A DNA stretch of 64,000 bases from Saprospiraceae bacterium. Lineage in GTDB: Bacteria; Bacteroidota; Bacteroidia; Chitinophagales; Saprospiraceae. Shown in pieces: positions 35,901-43,411 of this stretch; the stretch's first letter is position 1; the number at the start of each line of letters is the position of its first letter. The stretch is taken from positions 1-64,000 of the forward strand of contig JAIPBL010000025.1 of the NCBI GenBank assembly GCA_021739645.1, read 5' to 3'. The notes under the pieces are model-generated. The model was not told where the DNA came from. It did no database searches and worked only from the letters and a program-made list of their open reading frames with translations. Made by a program: the position numbers and the translations under genes.

Positions 35901-36770
35901 CCGCAATTCGTCCACCGTTTCGACGGCTTTTTGAAAAACAGTGCCCTGCATAACCAGGATGTAATCAGCATCTTCCACCCGGTGGGCGCTCACGGGGGCG
36001 TATCTTCTTCCGGTCAAATTTTCGAATTCGGCAAACACCAAGTCAAAAATTTCCGGTAAATGGTGGTAAAAAAACCGCTGCCGGGCCGCTGCTTCGAGCG
36101 ACTGGGCGTGGCCGTCCTTGCTCACACCGTTCACGGTCGGGAAGTCGAAATTGAACCAGTTGGGCAGGCGTCGGCGGGTGTCGCCGAACAGCATTTTCTG
36201 GGCGGGCGTCGGACAGGTAATCTGCTCGTCCGGGTCGCCGAGGAACTGGCGGATGGTTTTTTGGTCGGGGAAGTGGGCGGTTTGCTCGCCGCCTCCTTCG
36301 GGAAGCTGAACGATACCCGGCACGAGCGACAGTTCCGCCACCCGATGGGCGATGAGGGCGAAGTCAATGGCTTCCTGGGTGGTGCTGGCGAGGAGTTGGA
36401 AGCAGCCAGTCGTTCCAAAAGCGGGCGAATTGCCTGCCCCTTTGGGGAATTCGCCCGCTTTTGGAACGACGTGCACCACCGCCCCGATGTGCTGCCGTGC
36501 CAGTGCGCTCAATTGCCCGAAATTTTTCATCAAATCCTCTCCCTGCACGAAACCCGCCGTCCGCAAGCCACTGGAAGCGATGCCCAGCAGGAAGGATAGG
36601 TCGTTGGAAGTGAAGCGGTTGGGGGTTCTGCCGAAGGTGTGTTCGACGGGTTGTGTCTCCCAGTTCGATGGCGTCAGGATACCCTCGGAGATGGTGGATT
36701 CGAGGCGGTGGACTGCTTCGGCGCTGGTTACCGAAAAATTTTCGCCAAATATTTTTTGTTGCTTTTGCAT
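32907..36770 (-). CDS. NifJ-like giant iron-sulfur protein lacking the TPP motif (1287 residues)
   Basis: Residues 1-400 follow pyruvate:ferredoxin oxidoreductase domains I-II (LLGIASSGLRTAGFVQ, CFQLLASTTQEAIDFALIAH, VEDADYILVMQGTVFQKAVE, KVGCLNLNLVHPFPAEEL). Two 4Fe-4S sites follow: KCTGCGVCFVQCPHS (about 520) and ACTACGLCAQICPEE (about 680). The C-terminal half resembles the PFOR TPP domain (FVPPMLLVGSRDSFLAQHF, KIIVLNDG), but the GDG...N motif is absent. The end is coiled coil. The gene sits between rnfB and rnfC. The ATG at 36770 has a GGAAGA site; the upstream in-frame region is a repeat. Three palindromic elements lie in frame. It probably moves electrons to or from Rnf (inference). Confidence 0.8.
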   Translation of the reverse strand: MQKQQKIFGENFSVTSAEAVHRLESTISEGILTPSNWETQPVEHTFGRTPNRFTSNDLSFLLGIASSGLRTAGFVQGEDLMKNFGQLSALARQHIGAVVHVVPKAGEFPKGAGNSPAFGTTGCFQLLASTTQEAIDFALIAHRVAELSLVPGIVQLPEGGGEQTAHFPDQKTIRQFLGDPDEQITCPTPAQKMLFGDTRRRLPNWFNFDFPTVNGVSKDGHAQSLEAAARQRFFYHHLPEIFDLVFAEFENLTGRRYAPVSAHRVEDADYILVMQGTVFQKAVETVDELRSKEKAKVGCLNLNLVHPFPAEELANLLSGKKAVTVLEAVDGAHMGEPPIFTEVKAALEGLPAGGGLWDKKKAPVLCSAECIAEPQFGGSTNAELGFGGTFRNMLLGEKAKRHYYLGLHFTKNKTDYPQHEVLLQTIAREYPGILEETLPTGDDPVSPKSKKESDLGLPLVVRKHKNLGPPYSRLSRFYQDTAYFFQSGEPQELVADPFQALPVMPATTAGLSGMDARRTELPVFQPEKCTGCGVCFVQCPHSAIPPVALGFEQLLRGGMDIAGRQGLSVSVLTPLVKNLGKVSAQVVRSASSDGAPSDAVTSSYPVTSAGDFLPVAFEKLATQLNLSGEKLENAQRDFNNLLSVLSDFPVAITEDFFHKNETREKGSGELFSLAIDPHACTACGLCAQICPEEALTMTAQTPELLAQSERTFGTWEQLPDTASDTIRRQVNDGEYDPFAAVLLSRFNYLSMTGGSLSESGAPAKTLLHWLTALTESAVQPGVVEQVREVEKLIENLSENIHEKLSGALPKEDSSALWNAISEAQGRRLPMDEIFGKLGGGEHLKLLDTAILQRKIQLVNDLKELRWLLTEGPNGMGRSRFGLALHDGSLPGAAYPFNPFTTPVIFDKNGVTAELAEGLFRGYLRHALDNLRLLRRARLEAKDQYQPDVHAAKIAALRWQDLEEGEKRFVPPMLLVGSRDSFLAQHFTQLNSLLAGDFPIKIIVLNDGQVSPHGDAAVNFSKNNTLLLSAMTLRKAFVFQGVMDGSRVLFNNLVKGLQRPGPAFFHLLAPDHGLHNAANWTALPTLALETRAFPFFRFDPAAQGGFLSTQTSLEGNPSAEENWHGVKLEFSENDEQKSQPYTLTLADWLFTQVNWASQFRPALEDEANTLTVAELLKLETSAREGKVAVVFTLGENGELQRWVASRQVVEAAEAAENQWHTLREIAGTLTPYPEKLWKEAEAELTKKYESKLADVRADYESQLAEKEATVMGEVKVKLREKLLALSQR
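34951..34981. repeat. In-frame palindrome in the 1287-residue gene (copy 1)
   Basis: GTGACGGGGTAACTT (34951..34965) and AAGTTACCGCGTCAC (34967..34981) pair with one mismatch. Another GCCCCGTCAC unit follows. It encodes a Ser/Thr-rich stretch (DAVTSSYPVTS) with no counterpart in PFOR. Confidence 0.65.
35609..35658. repeat. Two CGCCGAAC palindromes in frame in the 1287-residue gene
   Basis: CGCCGAACCCCAGTTCGGCG (35609..35628) and CGCCGAACTGGGGTTCGGCG (35639..35658) are each palindromic, 10 bases apart. They encode AEPQFGG and AELGFGG. The intergenic copy at 43392..43411 and the one at the window start show the element is dispersed. Confidence 0.8.
36409..36470. repeat. Perfect 23-bp inverted repeat inside the 1287-residue gene
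   Basis: Arms 36409..36431 and 36448..36470 (outer ends GTCGTTCC and GGAACGAC, inner ends GCGAATT and AATTCGC) are perfectly complementary. The 16-base loop itself contains CCCC-TTT-GGGG. The element is open in the reading frame and adds about 20 residues (KAGEFPKGAGNSPAFGTT) between strands of the PFOR-like domain I. Confidence 0.85.
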
Positions 36771-36800
36771 GATACTTTCTTCCAAATTTTCAGACATCCA

Positions 36801-36965
36801 AGCCCCAGCAGGGCGGTAATGTTTGTAGAAGAATTCCCAAAGCCTCATTCAGAGCCACAGCGGGGCGGTCATGTTTTGAAATGTATTGCCAACATCATCG
36901 CCCCGCTGGGGCTGGAATTCATGATTGCCGGGATTTTCTACAAACATGGACGCCCCGCTGGGGCT
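36801..36965. repeat. GCCCCAGCGGGGCG / TTTGTAGAAAA dispersed repeat cluster
   Basis: Four copies of a GCCCC-AGC-GGGGC-type palindrome (one reads GCCCCAGCAGGGCG) alternate with ATGTTTGTAGAA or its complement TTCTACAAACAT. The block fills the gap between rnfB and the 1287-residue gene. It could form a large cruciform. An in-frame extension of the downstream gene into it is spurious. Confidence 0.8.
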
Positions 36966-36975
36966 TTATTTTACC

Positions 36976-37857
36976 TCAAAAATTCTCCTTCCACCCATAC
37001 TTCTCCACCCGCCCCGTCGGCAGCCACGTCCCCTGCACCTTGGCAAACTGCGCCTCCTCCACCCACACAATCGCATCGGTGGGGCAGCGAAGGGTGGCGT
37101 CGATGGTCGCCAGGTGGTTCAGGTCGTAATTGATGACGGCGAGGTTGTTTTTGATTTCAATCAGCCCCGGTGCGGCATCGGCGACGCAGCGTCCGCAGGC
37201 GGTGCAGGCGACGGAACATTTGTTCAGCGCCAGGTCGCCTTCGAGCAGCGACTTACACTGCACGATGAGTTTTTGGCTGACGGGGTACAGTTCGAACAAT
37301 CCCTTCGGACAGGCGACCACGCAGTCGTTGCAGGCCACACATTTTTCGGGGATGACCACCGGCAGGCCGTCGTCGTTCATCACGATGGCGTCGAAGTCGC
37401 AGGCATCGGCGCAGTCGCCCAAGCCGATGCAGCCCCAGGAGCAGGCCTTCGGTCCGCCCGTCACGACGGACTCGCCCCGGCAGGTGCGCATGGTGCCCCG
37501 GTATTCGGCGAGGTTGTGCGCTTCCCGTTTGCCACCGGCGCAGAGCAGCCGTGCCACTTTCCGCTCCTCCGAACCGGCATCCACGCCAAGAAATTCGGCG
37601 ATTCGGGCGAGGCCCTCCGCTGACGAAACGGTGCATTTTGCCGGCTTCACCTCCCCTTTCACCACCAATTCCGCAAAGGCCCGGCAGCCGGGTTGCCCGC
37701 AGGCGCCGCAGTTGGCGTGGGGCAGCATCTCTTCCACTTCGTCGATGCGGGGGTCTTCGTACACCTTCAATTTCTTGTAGGCAACGGCGATGACCGCAGC
37801 GAAGAGGAGGCCGAGGCCGCCGACGATGGAGATTGCTATGAGGACTTCGTTTATCAT
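36976..37857 (-). CDS. rnfB: Electron transport complex subunit RsxB/RnfB
   Basis: This 293-residue ferredoxin-type subunit has an N-terminal membrane anchor (VLIAISIVGGLGLLFAAVIA) and the Fe-S domain NCGACGQPGCRAFAELV with its fourth Cys downstream. Further sites are SWGCIGLGDCADACDFDA, KCVACNDCVVACPKG and CSVACTACGRCVADAAPG. It receives electrons from ferredoxin and passes them to the membrane subunits. The ATG at 37857 is used; in-frame residues upstream are encoded by a gene-end repeat. In most operons rnfB directly precedes rnfC; here the 1287-residue NifJ-like gene lies between them. Confidence 0.93.
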   Translation of the reverse strand: MINEVLIAISIVGGLGLLFAAVIAVAYKKLKVYEDPRIDEVEEMLPHANCGACGQPGCRAFAELVVKGEVKPAKCTVSSAEGLARIAEFLGVDAGSEERKVARLLCAGGKREAHNLAEYRGTMRTCRGESVVTGGPKACSWGCIGLGDCADACDFDAIVMNDDGLPVVIPEKCVACNDCVVACPKGLFELYPVSQKLIVQCKSLLEGDLALNKCSVACTACGRCVADAAPGLIEIKNNLAVINYDLNHLATIDATLRCPTDAIVWVEEAQFAKVQGTWLPTGRVEKYGWKENF

Positions 37858-37940
37858 TAGTAAATTGGTGAATTGGTGAATTAGTAAATTGGGTTGGGGC
37901 ACTGCCTAATTCACCAATTTACTAATTTACCAATTCACTA
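37858..37940. repeat. TGAATTGG palindromic repeat upstream of rnfB
   Basis: TAAATTGGTGAATTGGTG units and the inverted AATTCACCAATTTACTAATT enclose GGGTTGGGGCACTGCC. The array ends at the stop (TAG TGA ATT on the minus strand) of the four-helix pseudogene. Confidence 0.85.
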
Positions 37941-38339
37941 CTCCGGCTTATTCCGTTTTGGGTTTTTCTTCGCCTGCTCTTCAATGTACTTGATGTAGTT
38001 GTTCAGTCGTTTTCCGAGGGTTTCATATCTGGATTTCAGGTCTTTATACTCTTCATCGGTGACGAGTTTCCGGCTGTACGCTTTCATGCACTGGGTTTTA
38101 GATTCATAAAGCGAGCCTCAGGCATAAAAGCAGAAATTGCGGTTTTCCGCATAAAAATACCTGCCGTAACCCTCCGCAACATTGTTCCCGACAGAATCCG
38201 TCGAGTCTGTCCATTGTTGGCCTAAACCTCTCTTGTCGAAGTACTCCCAGCGTTGCACAATTTTGTAAACTATTTCCCCCAGCTGCATCGCCAGTTTCCA
38301 GACTTCCAGGCTTTCGAGGCCCTTCCATTCGTTTTCCAT
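37938..38339 (-). pseudogene. Four helix bundle protein with one internal TGA
   Basis: The frame encodes a 23S rRNA-intervening-sequence-type four helix bundle protein (ESLEVWKLAMQLGEIVYKIV, SVGNNVAEGYGRY). After AENRNFCFYA it meets a TGA and continues in the same frame as GSLYESKTQCMKAYSRKL to the true C-terminus. Relatives read FARGSLYE here, so one CGA-to-TGA change explains it. The family is common and dispensable in Bacteroidota; its function is unclear. Its stop is supplied by the gene-end repeat. Nonsense mutation is more likely than recoding. Confidence 0.82.
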
Positions 38340-38350
38340 AGTCTTGTTTT

Positions 38351-38460
38351 TTGTAAATTAGTGAATTGGTAAATTGGTGAATTGGGCTGCCAAAACACTG
38401 GCCCAATTTACTACTTTACTACTTTACTAATTCACCAATTTACCAATCCACCAATTCACT
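38351..38460. repeat. TGAATTGG palindromic repeat at the 3' end of the 855-residue gene
   Basis: GTAAATTAGTGAATTGG units face inverted ACTAATTCACCAATTTACC units. A CTACTTTA variant is present. The upstream gene's stop (CAG TGA ATT on the minus strand) belongs to it. Confidence 0.82.
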
Positions 38461-41023
38461 GAAACCTCTCCGCTCTTTTGACAAGCTCCTCAAGTCCAGG
38501 TTCCCCTGCATTCCCCGGCGCCCCCGGATGAATAATACTCACCGGACACTTCTCCGCCGCCAGCACCAGTTCCCGGAACGAACCCGCTTTCGGGTCGGCG
38601 ATGAAGGCTTGTTTGTTGGCGTCGTAGCTGAAAAGCCGCTTGTTGATGTTGATGCAGTCATTGCAGGAAGTGCAGAGCGGGGTGTCAATCCACGGCTCGC
38701 CGAGGGAGAGGATTTCGGGATTTTCGATTTCGGATTTCGGGATTTCAGATTGAGGGGTTTCGGATTTCGGGATTTCGGATTTCGGAGTTGGGGCAGCCTT
38801 CGCCGGTTTTGCCGGAGCAGAGGGCGTTGCCACCAGTTCCGAGGTATCCAAATCGAGGAGGACGGCGGCGAGGCGCTCCATGGCGACACGGCCTTCTTCC
38901 TCTTTGGCTTTGTCCAATTCGGTGGCGTGAGCGGCCTGTAGGTCGGCCGTTTTTTTCAAAAATTCTGCTTCCATTTCCTGACGCAATCGCCCGGTGGCCT
39001 GCTCGACGTGGTAACTGTGGACGCCTGCGTTTTCCTGGAGAAAATGCCAGAAATCGAGGCGCTCCTGGCAGGTCAGCACGAGCGGCCAGGCGACGGCGGC
39101 TTTTTGCAAATTGTTCTTTTCATCCACTACCCAGACGCAGGGGACTTTGGCGTAAAGCTCGGCCGGTGGCAGCTTGAGGTAGTCGCCGAGCGGCACGAGG
39201 TCGTCCGTCCAAAACTGCGGCGGGACGAGGTGAAACTGCCCGGTGTAGTGCGCATCCTGCACCGCAAAATCGGCGAAGGTGAAGGGCAGGTCGAGCGACA
39301 TTTCATCGCCACTTTCATTTTGAAACGTGAGGCGGTGCTGCGGCCAATTGTCCTCCGGCTGCGGGTTGTGGAGGATGTTGAAACGGCTGCCCCAGCGGGC
39401 GCCTTGCTCGTGGTTATAGACAAAACCGGGGAACTCCCGCCCTTCGACGGCGGCGCTCGTCCAGAGGTTCGGGCCGCTCAGGGTCTGCTCTTCACCCGTG
39501 GGCGAGAAGATATGGAACAGCGCTGGAGCGTAGCTGCCAAGCCCTTCCCGGAAGCCCTCGACGAGTTTGCCGGGGGCTACTGAGGCGGATTGCAGGACGT
39601 AGGCGTTGCGGTGGGCAACGGCCATCGCCCCGAGTTCCTGCCGGTAGGTGAAACCCGTGGCGGAAGTTGGGACGCCCTGTTTCAGCACCAGCATTTTGAC
39701 GGGGCGGTTGCTGGACAGCAGTTGCGAAAATTCGTTCAACTCGCTCTCCATCAGCGCTTTGTCTTTGGCGAAAAGCAGCACCGGCGGACAAACGGCCATC
39801 TCCTCCGCCGTGAAGGAACGCCAGTCGAAGTGGGCGAAAAAGTCGCCATGAATTTCGGGGGTGTACTTGTCGTCCACCTCCAGTTCCGCCGTGCGGATGG
39901 CGGCGAACATCCCGGCGTACACCGCCATTTTTTTATCAAAAATCTCCATTGCCAGGCGGCAATCCCGACCTGGCGGGGCGACCAGTACGGTACATTTTTC
40001 AAAGGCATGCTCCCAATCCACTTTGGCGTTGGCGGCCAGCGATTCGCCGAGAATGAGGCAGGCATTTTTTTGAAAAAAATCGGCGTTGGTGTCTTCCAGC
40101 AGCGACACGATTTTTTCGATGCGGTGCAACCGCTCCTCCGGCATGATGGCCGAACCACCCGTGGGAATCACCGACGACAGTTCCTCGAAATTGAAATAGG
40201 ATGCTGCAAAATCGAGTGCCCCTTGGAGCTTGTCCGCCGAGTGGGATTCCGGTTTTTTGTCCTGCTCCACGGCGAGGATTTCCTTCAGCCGGGCGGTCAG
40301 TTTTCCAATTTTTTCCTGTAAAATTTTGCGCTTGCCAGTGAGGTGATTACGCACCAGCGCAGCGAGCAGGTAAAACGGCACATTCGGCGAAAACGGCACC
40401 AGCAGCCCCTGCCGGGGGATGTGCTTGCGAAGGTTGTTCACGTCGTTGGCGAAGATATCGCCTTCCGTCCCGCCGATGTTCAGGCGCTCGACCAGCGTCT
40501 CCAGTGCATCGTCGATGACGGAGAAGGCTTGGTAGGCATCTTCCGCAAACTGCACCTTCTCCCGCACGATGACTTCGAGGCGCAACAGGTTGTCTTTCAA
40601 TATTTTAGCATCGCCCTCTCCGGGCGCTGAGCGGGCGATGCGTTCCGTGAGCAGTTCGTGCAGCGGCATGACCTGCCCGCCTGCTTCCTCCTCCATCCAT
40701 AGGGGGAAATTGCGCTCCATGTGCGGGCGGTTGCGGTACGGCGCAAGCAGGGCGGGGTAGCAGTGGGCGCCGTCAGCGTCCATCGGCAGGTGGCCGCCTT
40801 TTCCGCTGCGGAAAAATGCCCGGAGGGTGCGCCAGTAGGCTCGTTGTTCCTCGTCGAATGCCGGTTCCGCCGTGGGCCTCACGGGGAGGGTGCTGGCCTG
40901 GCTGAAGGTCAGTTCGGCGGGGCGCTCGGTGGTGAGGCCGCCGCCGGGGCGGATGCCTATTGCCTCGGCTGCTTCGGGGGTGAAGAGGTCGAGGAGGATG
41001 TTATCTGGTTGGTTGTTTTTCAC
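38456..41023 (-). CDS. NifJ-related iron-sulfur protein lacking the TPP motif (855 residues)
   Basis: This protein is a partial parallel of the 1287-residue neighbour. The stretch CPPVLLFAKDKALMESELNE, VKMLVLKQGV and GLGSYAPALFHIFSPTG (about 410-510) aligns by pattern with the PFOR TPP-like domain of that protein, again without GDG...N. The preceding 400 residues are mostly helical and unrecognised. A repeat-encoded Pro-Lys-Ser-Glu linker (about 745-770) leads to a C-terminal single 4Fe-4S domain, LCTSCNDCININKRLF with a later EKCPVSI. The start is GTG, overlapping the DUF2806 stop by four bases. It lies between the oxidoreductase genes and rnfB. A role as electron carrier or scaffold is inferred. 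Confidence 0.72.
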   Translation of the reverse strand: MKNNQPDNILLDLFTPEAAEAIGIRPGGGLTTERPAELTFSQASTLPVRPTAEPAFDEEQRAYWRTLRAFFRSGKGGHLPMDADGAHCYPALLAPYRNRPHMERNFPLWMEEEAGGQVMPLHELLTERIARSAPGEGDAKILKDNLLRLEVIVREKVQFAEDAYQAFSVIDDALETLVERLNIGGTEGDIFANDVNNLRKHIPRQGLLVPFSPNVPFYLLAALVRNHLTGKRKILQEKIGKLTARLKEILAVEQDKKPESHSADKLQGALDFAASYFNFEELSSVIPTGGSAIMPEERLHRIEKIVSLLEDTNADFFQKNACLILGESLAANAKVDWEHAFEKCTVLVAPPGRDCRLAMEIFDKKMAVYAGMFAAIRTAELEVDDKYTPEIHGDFFAHFDWRSFTAEEMAVCPPVLLFAKDKALMESELNEFSQLLSSNRPVKMLVLKQGVPTSATGFTYRQELGAMAVAHRNAYVLQSASVAPGKLVEGFREGLGSYAPALFHIFSPTGEEQTLSGPNLWTSAAVEGREFPGFVYNHEQGARWGSRFNILHNPQPEDNWPQHRLTFQNESGDEMSLDLPFTFADFAVQDAHYTGQFHLVPPQFWTDDLVPLGDYLKLPPAELYAKVPCVWVVDEKNNLQKAAVAWPLVLTCQERLDFWHFLQENAGVHSYHVEQATGRLRQEMEAEFLKKTADLQAAHATELDKAKEEEGRVAMERLAAVLLDLDTSELVATPSAPAKPAKAAPTPKSEIPKSETPQSEIPKSEIENPEILSLGEPWIDTPLCTSCNDCININKRLFSYDANKQAFIADPKAGSFRELVLAAEKCPVSIIHPGAPGNAGEPGLEELVKRAERFQ
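38711..38790. repeat. ATTTCGGATTTCGGG tandem repeat coding a linker
   Basis: Imperfect copies of GGATTTCGG encode alternating PKSEI/PKSET/PQSEI units between the TPP-like domain and the ferredoxin domain. It resembles the intergenic gene-end repeats but stays open in frame. Confidence 0.75.
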
Positions 41024-41961
41024 TTCTCTTTTTTAACTTGAAATGAGTCCCCAAGTATTCTGCTAATTTCTTGAGTATAGTTATCTATTGGTTCTAATGT
41101 TAGAAGCCTTCTTAACTCCTTTCCTGCATTGGTAAAAAATATTAATTTAAGTTGCTTACCACTAATATCAAGAAGTGCTGATTTGCCTGCATAGTCAACT
41201 TCTTCAATTTTACTTTCGCCGTACTGAATAGTGATAGTTTCAGTAGAGCGAATTAGTCCAGCTCCGTCTAAATCTAATAAATCATTGAAGGAAATATTGT
41301 AGTCGTCTAATGGTCCAATTTTTTGGAAAGAAAATACATGGGGATGTATTACAAATACTGAATCATTATCATCAATACTTAGGTTTGAAAGCCGACTGAA
41401 AGATTCTCCAATTTTTGATGTTAAGATTGACAGTGTCTGTAAAGTATGAAGGCTAATACTTTTTGGTTTTAGAATTTCATCTGCTAATATTTTACTCAAA
41501 ATCTCTTGAACATCCTTGTCAGTTTTTGTCGCTGCCAGATTCCAAAATGCAGTTAACCAATCAGGATTTATTTCTTGTTTCTCAGTTCCAATTCTTTTAA
41601 TAGAATTGGGGTCTTGTAGTATATCAAACGTCTTAATTGCGATATTGTCCTTATTAATTTGTTCTTCTATAAGTTTAATTCCATTTGATTTTAAAGCTCT
41701 TTCGGCCAAGTCTGGATTACCATTTAAAAAAGGCAAGTATTCCTCACTTGCCTTTTTTAAAAAATCTCTTCTAATTTCACCTTTAAGTAACAGTTGTTGG
41801 TTAATATTGGAAAGGTAGTTTTTAGGTAGATTAGTAGCCTCAGTAACCAATCCAAATATACCTTTGCCTAAAGCCAGAATAACATTATTCACAACCCAGT
41901 CTGGAATTGTAAGTTCTCTAAGGAAATTAATCCAAGTCATCACTTTATTTTCTTCTTTCAT
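41020..41961 (-). CDS. DUF2806-like protein
   Basis: This 313-residue protein has the DUF2806 layout. A helical N-terminal half is followed by DWLTAFWNLAATKTDKDVQ, EILSKILADEILKPKSISLH and TLQTLSILTSKIGESFSRLS. A C-terminal domain of short strands follows (KLIFFTNAGKELRRLL). The family has no established function and turns up in accessory and defence-type loci. Composition is much more AT-rich than the neighbours. It follows the TPR gene, and its stop overlaps the GTG start of the 855-residue gene. Confidence 0.75.
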   Translation of the reverse strand: MKEENKVMTWINFLRELTIPDWVVNNVILALGKGIFGLVTEATNLPKNYLSNINQQLLLKGEIRRDFLKKASEEYLPFLNGNPDLAERALKSNGIKLIEEQINKDNIAIKTFDILQDPNSIKRIGTEKQEINPDWLTAFWNLAATKTDKDVQEILSKILADEILKPKSISLHTLQTLSILTSKIGESFSRLSNLSIDDNDSVFVIHPHVFSFQKIGPLDDYNISFNDLLDLDGAGLIRSTETITIQYGESKIEEVDYAGKSALLDISGKQLKLIFFTNAGKELRRLLTLEPIDNYTQEISRILGDSFQVKKEK

Positions 41962-42011
41962 TAAATGGGTCTTTTCAACTTATGAATTCCAATTATCAAT
42001 TAAAAAATGTA

Positions 42012-43076
42012 TCAGGGCCTTCCTTCTTTTAGTTGGTTTTGGTATTTGGCTAATTTACTTTTCACACCAATTTTGGGATTAACAGCCATAGCTTTTTCAA
42101 AGAATTCAATCACCTTTTTAAAATCTCCTTTATCCTCATAAATTTCTCCAATTCTTCGGTAAATCTTCGCTTCTTGCGAGGGCTGAAATTTCGCAGCGAT
42201 ACTTAGGCTTTGAATGCCCAAATCCGTTTTTCCGGCTTTAATCAGGCATTCCCCTAACTTTTGGGCTTCTATTCCTTTAACCAAATCTTCATCAGCAGCT
42301 TCTAAAGCGGCTTTGAAGTTTTCAATTGCAGCCAGAAGGTCTCCTTTTAACTCAGACGCCTCACCAAGCCTGCGAAATAACAAACCTTTGTTTCTTAAAG
42401 TCTTTTCCTCCTCCAATGCACTTGTAATCAATTCAGAATAAAGGTCGCTTTTCATAATCTCATCAATATGAGGCGTGATGCTGTAGAAGCAGTAATCAAA
42501 TAGCTTTTTCTGGTAAGTCTTGGCGATTTTACCTTTCTGAAAAATGGTGAGAATCTTATCGTGCGCTTTGATTTCAATTTCCGGGTCTAAAAAGTCAAAC
42601 CCATTTTTATCATTCATTTTCAGAAACCAAGTCAATGTTTTTTCCGGCGTCATCTCCTCAATAGAATCAAGATATTCCCTGTTTTTATCTTGATTCATCT
42701 TTCTCAACACAGTGTCGTAAACTTTGTCTGAGAAGTATGTCCCAGCCTCTTTTTCTTCTTTCAAAAACTCCTTGGCTTCATCGGCATCTATGTCTTTCAA
42801 CAAACTCAAATAATAATCATCTTCACTTGAAGCTATCTTATCTTGAACGGCATAGTAAATCGAATCAAAGAAATAGTGTCCTTTTGATTTGTAAACCTCG
42901 AACCACTTTTCAACTTCTTTTGGAGTTGATTCTCTGATAAATTTTTGAATCTCACTTTCTTTTACCGTGATAGGATTAGGATAATAATGGTGTTGGGCAA
43001 TCTCATCAGATTTGCTTGCACTTGGTTTAGGTGCAGGTTCGTCAATCCCAAATATTTTCTTGAAGAAATTATTCAT
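42012..43076 (-). CDS. Tetratricopeptide repeat protein
   Basis: This 354-residue protein has a variable N-terminal half of long helices and a C-terminal series of TPR-like hairpins (KGLLFRRLGEASELKGDLLA, KLGECLIKAGKTDLGIQSLS, KIYRRIGEIYEDKGDFKKVI, EFFEKAMAVNPKIG). It is probably a cytosolic scaffold. It is AT-rich and forms a pair with the DUF2806 gene 50 bases downstream. Together they separate the oxidoreductase genes from the rest of the redox locus. A toxin-antitoxin or abortive-infection role is possible but unsupported by a known domain. Confidence 0.75.
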   Translation of the reverse strand: MNNFFKKIFGIDEPAPKPSASKSDEIAQHHYYPNPITVKESEIQKFIRESTPKEVEKWFEVYKSKGHYFFDSIYYAVQDKIASSEDDYYLSLLKDIDADEAKEFLKEEKEAGTYFSDKVYDTVLRKMNQDKNREYLDSIEEMTPEKTLTWFLKMNDKNGFDFLDPEIEIKAHDKILTIFQKGKIAKTYQKKLFDYCFYSITPHIDEIMKSDLYSELITSALEEEKTLRNKGLLFRRLGEASELKGDLLAAIENFKAALEAADEDLVKGIEAQKLGECLIKAGKTDLGIQSLSIAAKFQPSQEAKIYRRIGEIYEDKGDFKKVIEFFEKAMAVNPKIGVKSKLAKYQNQLKEGRP

Positions 43077-43411
43077 TGCTCGTTATATTTTGTACAAATT
43101 TTAAGATGTACAAATATATCAGATACTGAGAATGTTAAAGATAAAATCGCTTTTCCAACAACTTCAACAGTTGCTAACCCCTCACGACGCCAAAGTTCCT
43201 CTTCGAGGATGACAAAGAAGAAGTCAAAATTTCAAGTGCATCGTTTATCCATATCGTATCCATATTTTACCGATAAAATCACTTTTTGAGCCGCTGTGAG
43301 CCGCAATGAGCCACAATGAGCCGCTCCAAAATGAGCCGATTTGGGCTAATTTGAGCCGATTTTGAGCCGATTTTTTTCAACTCAAATCCGTCGCCGAACT
43401 GGAGTTCGGCG
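43077..43411. repeat. TGAGCCG tandem repeat and CGCCGAACT palindrome
   Basis: The gap between the TPR gene and the oxidoreductase beta gene holds about seven TGAGCCG/TGAGCCA units (43283..43372). A palindrome, CGCCGAACT-gg-AGTTCGGCG (43392..43411), immediately follows the beta-gene stop on the minus strand. The remaining sequence shows no gene. Confidence 0.8.

Noticed and set aside
36771-36848. Upstream start for the 1287-residue protein
   Set aside because: The first 17 residues are encoded by the dispersed GCCCCAGC repeat; the ATG at 36770 has a GGAAGA site at proper distance.
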